From NCBI GenBank assembly GCA_964480425.1, contig CAYZPY010000102.1, positions 1 to 9,220 of the forward strand: a stretch of 9,220 nt of DNA. The letters run 5' to 3'. This document shows positions 1 through 6,561 of this stretch, piece by piece (position 1 is the stretch's first letter; each line of letters begins with the position of its first letter). The notes beneath the pieces are model-generated. The model had not been told where the DNA came from, searched no databases, and saw only the letters and a program-made list of their open reading frames with translations. The translations under genes and the position numbers were made by a program. The DNA comes from CAYYMD01 sp964480425. Lineage in GTDB: Bacteria > Planctomycetota > Phycisphaerae > SM23-33.

Positions 1-62
1 GCCAGACAGCGAGCCGGTCGCCAAGCGAAGGCCGTTGTGGGCGCTTCCGCAAGGAGCCCGCA

Positions 63-278
63 ATGACCGACATGCTGGACGACCCGGCCGCAATGACCCC
101 ACCCCAGCGCCGCCGCGAGATCGCGACCATCCTCGCCCGAGGCGTGCTATGCCTTCGCCAATGCCGCGAAAACACGCATGATTCGCGGCCATCTCGCACC
201 GCCAGAAAAGCTTCGGAATCCGGCCAGGATTGCCTTGATGAGGGGGCGAAAACGAGCCCTCATGTGCCCGCTGGTTAA
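63..278 (+). CDS. Small conserved hypothetical protein of the DUF2924/recombinase cassette type
   Basis: A 71-residue protein with a strong Shine-Dalgarno sequence (AAGGAG, 51-56) six bases before the ATG. The N-terminal part, with the stretch M-T-P-P-Q-R-R-R-E-I-A-T-I-L-A-R-G-V, and the later S-G-Q-D-C-L-D motif match my memory of a small uncharacterised protein found directly upstream of DUF2924 genes and serine recombinases in planctomycetes and alphaproteobacteria. That fits the DUF2924 start found 30 bp downstream. The middle part is basic and low in hydrophobic residues, with no membrane segment. No function is known to me. It probably belongs to a degraded mobile element, because the next gene is cut by an insertion-sequence remnant. 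The family match is from memory and was not searched. Confidence 0.5.
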   Translation: MTDMLDDPAAMTPPQRRREIATILARGVLCLRQCRENTHDSRPSRTARKASESGQDCLDEGAKTSPHVPAG

Positions 279-308
279 CGACCGCGAGAACGTGAAGGAG
301 CTCGAATC

Positions 309-446
309 ATGACGATGAACGTAGGCAGACAGATCGCCGAACTGCGGCGGATGACGGTGACGCAGCTTCGCCAAACTGCAGCGTCGGTTGGGACTGGACG
401 TTTACTTTGCACGCCCGTATCATTCGTGGGAGCGTGGATTGAATGA
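309..446 (+). pseudogene. 5' fragment of a DUF2924 gene, cut off by an IS30 remnant
   Basis: An ATG at 309 follows a good Shine-Dalgarno (AAGGAG, 295-300, eight bases away). The first ~20 residues, M-T-M-N-V-G-R-Q-I-A-E-L-R-R-M-T-V-T-Q-L, are the typical start of DUF2924 proteins, which normally run well over 100 residues and accompany site-specific recombinases. After roughly position 370 the reading frame leaves the family and passes, out of frame, through IS30 transposase sequence to a TGA at 444-446. Only 45 residues are left, so the gene is broken. The signals that would start translation are intact, so a short junk peptide may still be made. The family call rests on the N-terminal pattern alone. 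Confidence 0.55.
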
Positions 447-600
447 GAACACCAACGGATTGCTGCGTCAATTTTTCCCGAAGGGCTTCGATATTCGCGG
501 CGCCACGCATCCGTATGTTCGTTACGTTGAGCACTTGCTCAATACGCGGCCGCGACGATGTCTTGGCTATCAAACGCCGGCTGAAGTGATGCGGGAATGA
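361..600 (+). pseudogene. C-terminal fragment of an IS30-family transposase
   Basis: The frame is open from 361 (after a TGA at 358-360) to the TGA at 598-600. The first start-like codon is TTG 388. It encodes the end of an IS30-family DDE integrase core: V-Y-F-A-R-P-Y-H-S-W-E-R-G, then N-E-N-T-N-G-L-L-R-Q-F-F-P-K-G, then L-N-T-R-P-R-R-C-L-G-Y-Q-T-P-A-E-V. The glutamate of N-E-N-T-N (codon 445-447) should be the third catalytic acid of the DDE triad. The helix-turn-helix region and the two aspartates are missing, because full-length IS30 transposases are over 300 residues and only about 80 remain. It is therefore non-functional. The family assignment is secure from these motifs. Confidence 0.85.
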
Positions 601-635
601 TTCCGTTCGTGTTGCGTCTCAGAGTTGAAACTGCG
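361..635 (+). mobile_element. IS30-family insertion sequence remnant (right end only)
   Basis: The transposase fragment is followed by a short tail (601-~635) containing TTGCGTCTCAGAGTTGAAAC, which resembles the right-hand terminal inverted repeat of IS30-family elements. The left end and most of the transposase are absent. The left boundary, about 361-372, is where DUF2924 coding sequence gives way to transposase sequence, so this is a deletion junction and not an intact insertion. The right boundary is approximate because no left inverted repeat is available to pair with it, and no target duplication can be tested. Confidence 0.6.
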
Positions 636-644
636 GGAAAAGTT

Positions 645-655
645 AAAGGAAAGGG
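645..655 (+). promoter_or_regulatory. Ribosome binding site that sets the receptor start
   Basis: The purine tract AAAGGAAAGGG lies eight bases before GTG 664. It supports that start (or TTG 661) over the longer in-frame TTG at 625. The latter lies inside the presumed insertion-sequence terminus and would put a charged 13-residue extension in front of the signal peptide. Confidence 0.6.
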
Positions 656-663
656 TTTGTTTG

Positions 664-2712
664 GTGAAGTTAAGCAGTTTTGCGGTGTTGTTAATCGGAA
701 GCGCAGCATTGATGATAGTCGCGTCGGTCGAAGCGGCCGAGGATGATTCCGAGGCCCCGGTGACGCAGCCGGCCACACAACCGGCAGTGGAGCAAGGCGA
801 ACAGGAGGTTCAGACTATCACCATAACCGGCAGGAAGTCGCCCGTGGAACAGGGTGAAAAGTCCAATTTCACCGCCCTTCCGCCTCGCGACCTGATTAAG
901 CGCCCCCTGAGCGAGTCGCCGGGGCTGGACACTGCCACCAGCGTGGTTGGCAAGGAGGAGATGAAATGGCTGGATGCGTATTCGGTGGTCGACGCGCTGA
1001 AGTACGTTCCGGGCGCGTGGACGGAGGCCCGCGGAAGGAAGGTCAAAAAGTTCTTCTCGGTCCGCGGACAGCGATATCCGTATCCCGGGTATCTCATCGA
1101 CGGTGCGTGGTTCAGGGAATTCCACGAGACCGGGTATTTCATCAGCACCGCCAACCTCGAACGGCTGGAGGTTCTCCGCTCCAGCGCCGCGATGATGCTA
1201 AGCCCCGGGGGGATGTCCGGCATGATAAACATCATTCCCCGGACCTACAGCAATCGCCAAACCAGTATCAAGACCCTTTACGGAAGTCACGACACCACCC
1301 GCACGGACTTCAGCCACGGTGGCGTATTTGGCGAACTGTCCTACGCCATCGGGGCCGGCTACCGCCACACGGATGGTCCGGACGGCGAAAACGCCGAGGA
1401 GAACATAACCAACCTCTACAGCCGCGTCGTCGCCAGGGCGACCCCCGAATGGACATTTACTGTTATGGGCATGAGTTTCTTCGGCGACCGCTCGCTGCAA
1501 CTGGCGGAGGCGCCCGCGCGAATGAGGTTCCGGACCGAAAGCACGAATTTCGACCCGATGAAAAGTTACCTGTTCGTGGGCAAGGCGCGATACGAGCCGA
1601 GCGAAAACGCCGCCACCGAGATAATCGCCAACTACGCCCAGAGGCGCTTCCACGGGCGCACCTCAGGAAGCGACGACTGGCTGGAGGACGATTTTGAATA
1701 CGGCGCGCGGATCACGCAGACGCTGAAAATCTGCGATAAAAACACTTTGCGATTCGGCGGGTTATTCAACAACTGGATATCGCCGACCGGAAAGCGATTT
1801 TACGTGGGCAATCCCGCCGACCTGTGGACGTATTCGGGCGTCATCATCGACGAGCACGATTTCGGCCCGTTCGTTTTGAACGCGGGTTATCGTTTCAGCC
1901 GCACTTACTATAACGAGTTCGGCGGCTTCAACGTCGAGGGAAGCCCCAAGGGCCTCAGGAGCGTAAAAGTCCAGGACGAGTGGGAGGACCCGTTGCACAC
2001 GTTCACACTCGGCGGCGTCTATAAACTCCCCAGGGGCTGCTCTATTCACGCCAACGTGACGCGAGGGCAGTTGGAGGCCAACCCCGGCATGCTCGACACC
2101 GACCTCCAGCAGCCCGGCATAGAGACCAGGACAAAGTTCGACCTGGGCGTCAAACGCCAATGGGACGATTTCGGCGAGGCGTCGCTGACGACGTTTTACG
2201 TCCACCAGCAGGATGCCGCGGTCCTGACCAGTCAGAAGGTCACCGTCAACGGCGTGGATTTCGGCCTGTACGAAAACGCCGACAGACACAACTACGGCCT
2301 GGAACTGGACGTGCGGTCAAAAAGGTTCGACAACGGCTTGCAGTTCTTCTTTAACGCCGTCGGGATGCAGACCGGAAACAAGGACGACGGCGAATGGGTC
2401 GAGGATGAGGAGATTCCCAATATCATCTTCGGCGGCGGCGTGTCTTACCTGATAAAGAACGTCGAATTTTCGGTGCTGGCCAAGTGCATCTCAAAGTACG
2501 AAAATCAGCGGTTCCTGCCGTCGGGCAGTTCGCCGGTGGACCTGGGCGATTTCACCGAGGTCAACACGAAGGTTACCTACTACTTCGGCCAGGATAAGCA
2601 GCACTATCTATTCTTCGGTGTCGACAATATATTCGACGAGCATTATTCCACGGTCGTCGGTTGGCCCAACGAGGGAGCGACCTTCAAGAGCGGCCTGGGC
2701 CTGGAGTTTTAA
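664..2712 (+). CDS. TonB-dependent outer-membrane receptor
   Basis: A 682-residue outer-membrane active transporter. Residues 1-24 are a signal peptide (hydrophobic core F-A-V-L-L-I-G-S-A-A-L-M, cleavage after S-V-E-A). A T/Q/P-rich linker follows. Residues 48-56, E-V-Q-T-I-T-I-T-G, look like the TonB box. The plug is about 84-197, with V-V-D-A-L-K-Y-V-P-G, F-S-V-R-G and Y-L-I-D-G-A, then L-E-R-L-E-V-L-R-S-S and S-G-M-I-N-I-I-P-R. The remainder alternates aromatic and polar residues as in a 22-strand barrel and ends in phenylalanine, as outer-membrane barrels do. GTG 664 was chosen for its ribosome binding site and because the signal peptide begins there. TTG 661 is equally possible. The cargo cannot be read from the sequence; iron-siderophore uptake is the default for the family, but cobalamin, nickel or sugars are possible. 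It precedes a full TonB energising set and is probably its dedicated client. No Fur-type operator is visible in the short upstream region. Confidence 0.93.
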   Translation: MKLSSFAVLLIGSAALMIVASVEAAEDDSEAPVTQPATQPAVEQGEQEVQTITITGRKSPVEQGEKSNFTALPPRDLIKRPLSESPGLDTATSVVGKEEMKWLDAYSVVDALKYVPGAWTEARGRKVKKFFSVRGQRYPYPGYLIDGAWFREFHETGYFISTANLERLEVLRSSAAMMLSPGGMSGMINIIPRTYSNRQTSIKTLYGSHDTTRTDFSHGGVFGELSYAIGAGYRHTDGPDGENAEENITNLYSRVVARATPEWTFTVMGMSFFGDRSLQLAEAPARMRFRTESTNFDPMKSYLFVGKARYEPSENAATEIIANYAQRRFHGRTSGSDDWLEDDFEYGARITQTLKICDKNTLRFGGLFNNWISPTGKRFYVGNPADLWTYSGVIIDEHDFGPFVLNAGYRFSRTYYNEFGGFNVEGSPKGLRSVKVQDEWEDPLHTFTLGGVYKLPRGCSIHANVTRGQLEANPGMLDTDLQQPGIETRTKFDLGVKRQWDDFGEASLTTFYVHQQDAAVLTSQKVTVNGVDFGLYENADRHNYGLELDVRSKRFDNGLQFFFNAVGMQTGNKDDGEWVEDEEIPNIIFGGGVSYLIKNVEFSVLAKCISKYENQRFLPSGSSPVDLGDFTEVNTKVTYYFGQDKQHYLFFGVDNIFDEHYSTVVGWPNEGATFKSGLGLEF

Positions 2713-2812
2713 CCTTTCCCACCGGAAATAATAGCAGGCAGACGAATTGAGACTGCAGATATGGTTATGAAAATTATGGCCGGATTTATCGCGGTTGTCC
2801 GCCGCATGTGCA

Positions 2813-2837
2813 TGCTTACCTGCGGTTGCGGTAAGCA
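2813..2837 (+). repeat. Perfect 8-bp stem-loop between receptor and DUF3450 gene
   Basis: TGCTTACC (2813-2820) and GGTAAGCA (2830-2837) are exact reverse complements separated by a nine-base loop. The hairpin lies 100 bp after the receptor stop and 20 bp before the preferred GTG start of the next gene. No run of T follows, so it does not look like an intrinsic terminator. It could stabilise or punctuate the mRNA between the receptor and the energising genes. It may also have no role. Confidence 0.4.
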
Positions 2838-2856
2838 GGCAGGCAAAAAGACACAC

Positions 2857-3636
2857 GTGCAAGCGGCAGTGGTTTTGACGGCGCTGCTGTCTCTGGCGGC
2901 GGGCGATTCGCAGGAAGCGCCCTCCACTCGCCCGGCGGCTTCCATCGCCGAAAACGTTATAGCCGAACTAAGGGCCGCCGACGCCGCCCGAGCGGAACTG
3001 CAGCATGCCCAGCAGCAATGGGCCATGGAAGAGAAAAAACTCGACATGCTCATCGATTCGGTCAACCGTCGCGCCGAGCAACTCGCTGGCGAGGCCGCCG
3101 ACGCCGAACGAAAACAGACGGAGTTGAAAAAGCGTGTGGCCGTCGAGCAGGCCGCACAACAGCGCCTGGTGAAGGTCGAGGCGATGGCGGACGCCCTGTC
3201 CGAGCGACTCGAGCAGTCCCTGGAGGCGATGAAGACCCGTTCGCTGCCGGGGCTGGTCCCTCCGGACACCGCCGCGGGAATAACCGACCCCGCCCGGCGG
3301 TTCGCCACCGACGTGGATCGCCTGGCCAAAACCGAGCAGAACGCTCGCACCTCGTCGGTCGAACTGGTCAACGCGGAACTGGGCGGCGATACGGTTACGG
3401 TCAAACTGCTTCGCGCGGGCGCGGCGGGCGCGTGGTGGATGTCGCTGGACGGCGACCGGGCCGGACAGGCCATCATGAATAATAAAAAACTGACGCTCGA
3501 ACCCGCCCGAACCGAGCAGGACGCACAGGCCATTATAAAGGCCTTCGCCGTCGCCGAGGGACAGACCGCACCGCACTGGACTCTCCTGCCGGCGCACCAC
3601 CTGCGGATTCAACAGAACCCGGAGCAGGAACAATGA
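2857..3636 (+). CDS. DUF3450-family periplasmic coiled-coil protein (TonB-system accessory)
   Basis: An exported protein of 259 residues from the GTG at 2857. That start places a clean signal peptide (A-A-V-V-L-T-A-L-L-S-L-A-A-G) at the N-terminus. The frame is open back to ATG 2761, and ATG 2812 is another candidate; none has a convincing Shine-Dalgarno. After a short Ser/Thr/Pro segment comes a long Ala/Glu/Gln/Arg-rich coiled coil (about residues 30-130). A C-terminal domain follows with V-T-V-K-L-L-R-A-G and G-A-W-W-M-S-L-D-G-D-R-A-G, the layout of DUF3450 proteins. DUF3450 genes precede ttpC-exbB-exbD-tonB in Vibrio-type TonB2 loci, and the order here is the same. A role in gating or coupling the fusion ExbB is inferred; the biochemical function is not established to my knowledge. 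Its stop overlaps the next start (ATGA at 3633-3636), so translation is probably coupled. Confidence 0.8.
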   Translation: MQAAVVLTALLSLAAGDSQEAPSTRPAASIAENVIAELRAADAARAELQHAQQQWAMEEKKLDMLIDSVNRRAEQLAGEAADAERKQTELKKRVAVEQAAQQRLVKVEAMADALSERLEQSLEAMKTRSLPGLVPPDTAAGITDPARRFATDVDRLAKTEQNARTSSVELVNAELGGDTVTVKLLRAGAAGAWWMSLDGDRAGQAIMNNKKLTLEPARTEQDAQAIIKAFAVAEGQTAPHWTLLPAHHLRIQQNPEQEQ

Positions 3637-4970
3637 AGCGCCGCCTGTGCATTATCGTGCTGATGCTGCCTGCATCCCTCTTTGCCGCACAGGAGAACCC
3701 CTCGCCGGGTGAACTCCTCGCCCGCGCCCGGGCAAAACGACGGCAGGCGCAGAAGCGCCTCGTCGAGACCAAAACACGGCTTCTGGAAAACCGCAAGGCA
3801 CAGGCCGAAAAACTCAATAAGGCCTACGACAATCTCGATGCCGCACGCGCCGAGGCCGCCCGGGCCAAACGCTCGCTGGAGAGCATGCAACGCCGGGCGG
3901 ACGCTCTGAGGCGCAGCGCCGCACTGGACGAGCGGAGAACCGGAAACATTATCGCGCAACTGGCCGAACTCACCGGCGCCTCGCTCGAAGCGGACGATTC
4001 CATCGCGTACATGGAGCAGGCGGCCTGGGGGGCGCTCCAGCGACGAATCCGTAAAATCCGCAACGGCGCAGCAGTTACTCTCGGTCCGGAAAAAATCGTC
4101 GGGCGCGACGGAAACGAGCATCGCGTCACGGTGCTGCGCCTGGGCGACTTTGCCGCCTACGCCTGCGGGGACAAAGAGGCGACCCTGGGTCTGCTGAGCG
4201 AGTTGCCCGGCGGCGGGCAGTGCGTGGCGGGCCAATACGTGCCCCACGAAGGCGCCGAGGCGCTGCGCGCCGCCGCCGAAGGCGAACTCGCCTATCTGCC
4301 CGTGGACGTTGACGGGTCCCAGGCCGCCAGGAGCCCCGCTCGACCTTGGACAATCACGAGTTGGATTGGCGCCGGCGGACTGTTTATCTACCCGATAATC
4401 CTCGTCGGCGCGGTGGGGATAATCCTGATTATTGAGCGGGTTGCGTACCTGGCGGCCACCAAGACGCCTCCTTCGCTGGTAAATGACGTACTGGTCAAGG
4501 TCGGCCAAGGCCGGACCACCGAGGCGCGCAGCGCCCTTGAAAAATCCCGCACACCCGTCGCGCGCGTGCTGCGTGCGGGCATAGACGCCGGGGGCGCCGA
4601 CGAGCAGCAGCGCGACGCGGCCATGGAGACGGCATTGCTGGCAGAGGCCCCCAAACTGGAGCGGTCGCTTTCGGTGCTGGCGGCGCTGGCGGGCGTGGCG
4701 CCGCTGCTGGGGCTGCTGGGAACCGTCTCGGGAATGATCGCCACATTCGATACGATTTCGACTGCGGGAACGGGCAACCCCCGCCTGCTGTCCGGCGGAA
4801 TATCCGAGGCGCTTATCACCACGCAGTTCGGGCTGATGGTGGCCATCCCGCTGCTGCTTGCCCACGCGGGACTGAGCCGCTGGGTCGAGCGGCGAGAGGT
4901 GCTGCTGGAGAGAGACGCAATACGGATATTCGGCCTGGATCACGAAAATTCCCCCAGCGAGGACAAATGA
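3633..4970 (+). CDS. TtpC-like fusion: periplasmic coiled coil plus ExbB/MotA/TolQ proton channel
   Basis: A 445-residue inner-membrane protein. Residues 1-19 are a signal peptide (I-I-V-L-M-L-P-A-S-L-F-A-A). Residues 25-105 form an Arg/Ala/Glu-rich coiled coil. About 115-230 is a small periplasmic domain with V-T-V-L-R-L-G-D-F-A-A-Y (165-176). Residues 244-270, 343-373 and 390-415 are three membrane segments of the MotA/TolQ/ExbB fold, with the signature A-P-L-L-G-L-L-G-T-V-S-G-M-I (356-369) and I-T-T-Q-F-G-L-M-V-A-I-P. This is the size and layout of TtpC, the extra component of Vibrio TonB2 systems, which is required there for TonB2-dependent iron uptake. It overlaps both neighbours by ATGA. 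It should join the second ExbB and ExbD in a proton-driven complex. The N-terminal half resembles the preceding DUF3450 protein. Confidence 0.88.
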   Translation: MKRRLCIIVLMLPASLFAAQENPSPGELLARARAKRRQAQKRLVETKTRLLENRKAQAEKLNKAYDNLDAARAEAARAKRSLESMQRRADALRRSAALDERRTGNIIAQLAELTGASLEADDSIAYMEQAAWGALQRRIRKIRNGAAVTLGPEKIVGRDGNEHRVTVLRLGDFAAYACGDKEATLGLLSELPGGGQCVAGQYVPHEGAEALRAAAEGELAYLPVDVDGSQAARSPARPWTITSWIGAGGLFIYPIILVGAVGIILIIERVAYLAATKTPPSLVNDVLVKVGQGRTTEARSALEKSRTPVARVLRAGIDAGGADEQQRDAAMETALLAEAPKLERSLSVLAALAGVAPLLGLLGTVSGMIATFDTISTAGTGNPRLLSGGISEALITTQFGLMVAIPLLLAHAGLSRWVERREVLLERDAIRIFGLDHENSPSEDK

Positions 4971-5428
4971 ACGAATTGTTGACATGGTTCAGCGACGGCG
5001 GGACGGTGATGTATGCCTTGAGCGCGCTGGCGCTGGCGATGAGTTTCCTGATATTCGAGCGGTTCTGGGACCTGGGAGCGAGGACGAAGATGCTGCAAGG
5101 CGCCGGCGACGCCGGGCGTTTGCAGTCACCGGAAACCGGCGAACTGACGGGCCTGCGACGCATGGGGCTCATCCGCGCGTGTATAGTGATAGCCCCGTTG
5201 CTGGGACTGCTGGGAACCGTCACAGGGATGATAGAGACCTTCCGGAGCATACTGCACGGCGGATACATTACCGAGATGAGCATGGGCATCCGCAAGGCGC
5301 TGCTGACCACGCAGTACGGGCTGGCGATAGCGGCCCCGGGTCTGCTGGCAGAACGTATTCTGCTTCGCCGACATCGTCGTCTCGGACAACTCGCCCGCAA
5401 CGCTCGCGCTAACGAGGAGGCCCACTGA
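4967..5428 (+). CDS. exbB: ExbB-type proton channel subunit, compact form
   Basis: A 153-residue MotA/TolQ/ExbB protein without a signal extension. Membrane segment 1 is about 13-31. The core motif A-P-L-L-G-L-L-G-T-V-T-G-M-I-E-T-F lies at 76-92 in segment 2. The third segment follows L-L-T-T-Q-Y-G-L-A-I-A-A-P (112-124). It is shorter than E. coli ExbB (244 residues) because the cytoplasmic region between segments 1 and 2 is only ~35 residues and the C-terminal tail is brief, as in ExbB2 of TonB2 systems. It overlaps the previous gene by ATGA and the next by one base (TGATG), so stoichiometric co-translation is likely. With ExbD it would form the channel that uses proton-motive force to move TonB. 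The presence of exbD and tonB next to it makes ExbB better than TolQ or MotA. Confidence 0.9.
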   Translation: MNELLTWFSDGGTVMYALSALALAMSFLIFERFWDLGARTKMLQGAGDAGRLQSPETGELTGLRRMGLIRACIVIAPLLGLLGTVTGMIETFRSILHGGYITEMSMGIRKALLTTQYGLAIAAPGLLAERILLRRHRRLGQLARNARANEEAH

Positions 5429-5838
5429 TGCGTCACGGCGTGCTGACCCGAAGGCGGTACCGCAGCAGGGGTGCGACCATCGAGATGGCCCCGCTCATCG
5501 ACATGGTCTTTATCCTGCTGATTTTCTACATCGTCTCGACGAGTTTCGTCCAGGACGCCGGCGTGGTGGTGAACCGCCCGCAGAGCGCTTCTGCCAAGCA
5601 GATCACTGCCCGCTACCTGCCTGTGGCCATCACCAAGACGGGCACAGTCCACGTGGCGGGGCGAACGATAAATCCCGACGACGACGCGCCGATCGAGGCC
5701 GCCATGAAGGACCTCGACGCCCGACGCGTGGTTATCCAGGCCGACAGGGACGTTCCCACGCACCTGCTGCTGCGGGTGCTGGACACGTGCAAGGCCGCCG
5801 GCGCTGATGAGGTCAACGTCGCCGCAATCGCCGAGTGA
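5428..5838 (+). CDS. exbD: ExbD-type biopolymer transport protein
   Basis: A 136-residue protein with the standard ExbD/TolR layout. It has a short basic cytoplasmic tail, one transmembrane helix (about 21-40, A-P-L-I-D-M-V-F-I-L-L-I-F-Y) and a periplasmic domain ending in A-D-R-D-V-P-T, then L-L-R-V-L-D-T-C-K-A-A-G-A-D-E-V-N-V-A. Aspartate 25 in the helix matches the proton-carrying Asp25 of E. coli ExbD, and the following F-I-L-L-I-F is conserved. The start overlaps the exbB stop by one base. It should act with the ExbB proteins as the proton-driven stator for TonB. The tonB-like gene next to it favours ExbD over TolR. Confidence 0.92.
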   Translation: MRHGVLTRRRYRSRGATIEMAPLIDMVFILLIFYIVSTSFVQDAGVVVNRPQSASAKQITARYLPVAITKTGTVHVAGRTINPDDDAPIEAAMKDLDARRVVIQADRDVPTHLLLRVLDTCKAAGADEVNVAAIAE

Positions 5839-5850
5839 CGGATTTGAGTA

Positions 5851-6558
5851 ATGAAAACAAACGCGCGAAAATTGACCGCTGACCGAAGCGCCTCACGTCG
5901 CCTACGACACGCCTGGGCGATGGCGGGCGCCGTTGTCCTCAACGCCGCGCTTGTCATACTGCTGTCGGCATGGAATCTGACCGGCGGGCAGGCCTTCGAC
6001 CCCCCGCACCGAGCCGTGCCGCTGGAGGTGGTCGATTTACCCGACGAGGAAATGGAAATCGTCACCGACGAGGTCCTCGCCGCCCCCGCCGCGGCAGAGG
6101 CGCCCGCGCCGCCCGAACTGCCCGCGCCGCCGATGCCGCAGGCAGGCGCCATCATCGTTCCGGAATATTCCGACGATCTGCCGGACTTCGCACCCGAGAG
6201 GATTGAAACATCCCTGGCGTCCCGTTTACCCGGTGCCACAAAAGCGACCGGACCGGCTTCGCTCGGCGACCCCAGCCGAACGCGCGGACCGGTGCTCATC
6301 CAGCCGCCGGACCTGGCCGGGTATTATCCCCGACGGGCAAAAATCGACGGCGTCACAGGAAAGACCACGCTGCGACTGGACCTCAGCGCCCGGGGAAGCG
6401 TCATGAACGTCACGGTCATCAGCAGCACGCCCGAGGGCGTCTTCGAGACCGCCGCAAAACGGGCCGCAAAGACGCTTACGTTCCGACCCGCGCTGCGAAA
6501 CGGGCAAGCCATCGCGGTAACCACGCGGCTGGTCATGAAATGGAAACTGGAGGACTGA
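5851..6558 (+). CDS. tonB: TonB energy-transducing protein
   Basis: A 235-residue inner-membrane-anchored periplasmic protein. A basic N-terminus is followed by one transmembrane anchor (about 22-41, A-M-A-G-A-V-V-L-N-A-A-L-V-I-L-L). His20 stands at its cytoplasmic edge; whether it corresponds to the functional His20 of E. coli TonB is unclear. Residues 76-98 form a Pro/Ala/Glu linker (A-P-A-P-P-E-L-P-A-P-P), shorter than in E. coli TonB. The C-terminal domain (about 157-235) contains Y-Y-P-R-R-A-K-I-D-G-V-T-G-K, then V-I-S-S-T-P, then A-A-K-R-A-A-K-T-L-T-F-R-P-A, the usual TonB_C pattern that binds the receptor's TonB box. The gene begins 12 bases after exbD. The probable partner is the receptor at the head of the cluster, though other receptors elsewhere may be served too. 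Confidence 0.92.
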   Translation: MKTNARKLTADRSASRRLRHAWAMAGAVVLNAALVILLSAWNLTGGQAFDPPHRAVPLEVVDLPDEEMEIVTDEVLAAPAAAEAPAPPELPAPPMPQAGAIIVPEYSDDLPDFAPERIETSLASRLPGATKATGPASLGDPSRTRGPVLIQPPDLAGYYPRRAKIDGVTGKTTLRLDLSARGSVMNVTVISSTPEGVFETAAKRAAKTLTFRPALRNGQAIAVTTRLVMKWKLED

Positions 6559-6561
6559 CCG

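Noticed and set aside
1..66. Plus-strand frame 1 open from the window edge to a TGA overlapping the ATG at 63, as if it were the end of an upstream gene.
   Set aside because: Only 21 residues are visible, they match nothing I recognise, and the ATGA overlap can arise by chance in GC-rich DNA.
625..663. Longer start of the receptor at TTG 625.
   Set aside because: It lies in the presumed IS30 terminus, has no ribosome binding site, and adds a charged extension before an otherwise normal signal peptide.
2761..2856. Longer start of the DUF3450 protein at ATG 2761 (or ATG 2812).
   Set aside because: It would put up to 32 extra residues, including a Cys-rich stretch encoded by a hairpin, before the signal peptide. 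No better ribosome binding site supports it. It is not excluded.
3609..4985. Long minus-strand open frame (458 codons) opposite the fusion ExbB gene.
   Set aside because: It is the shadow of a well-supported gene with clear family motifs, is low in complexity, and has no recognisable domain.
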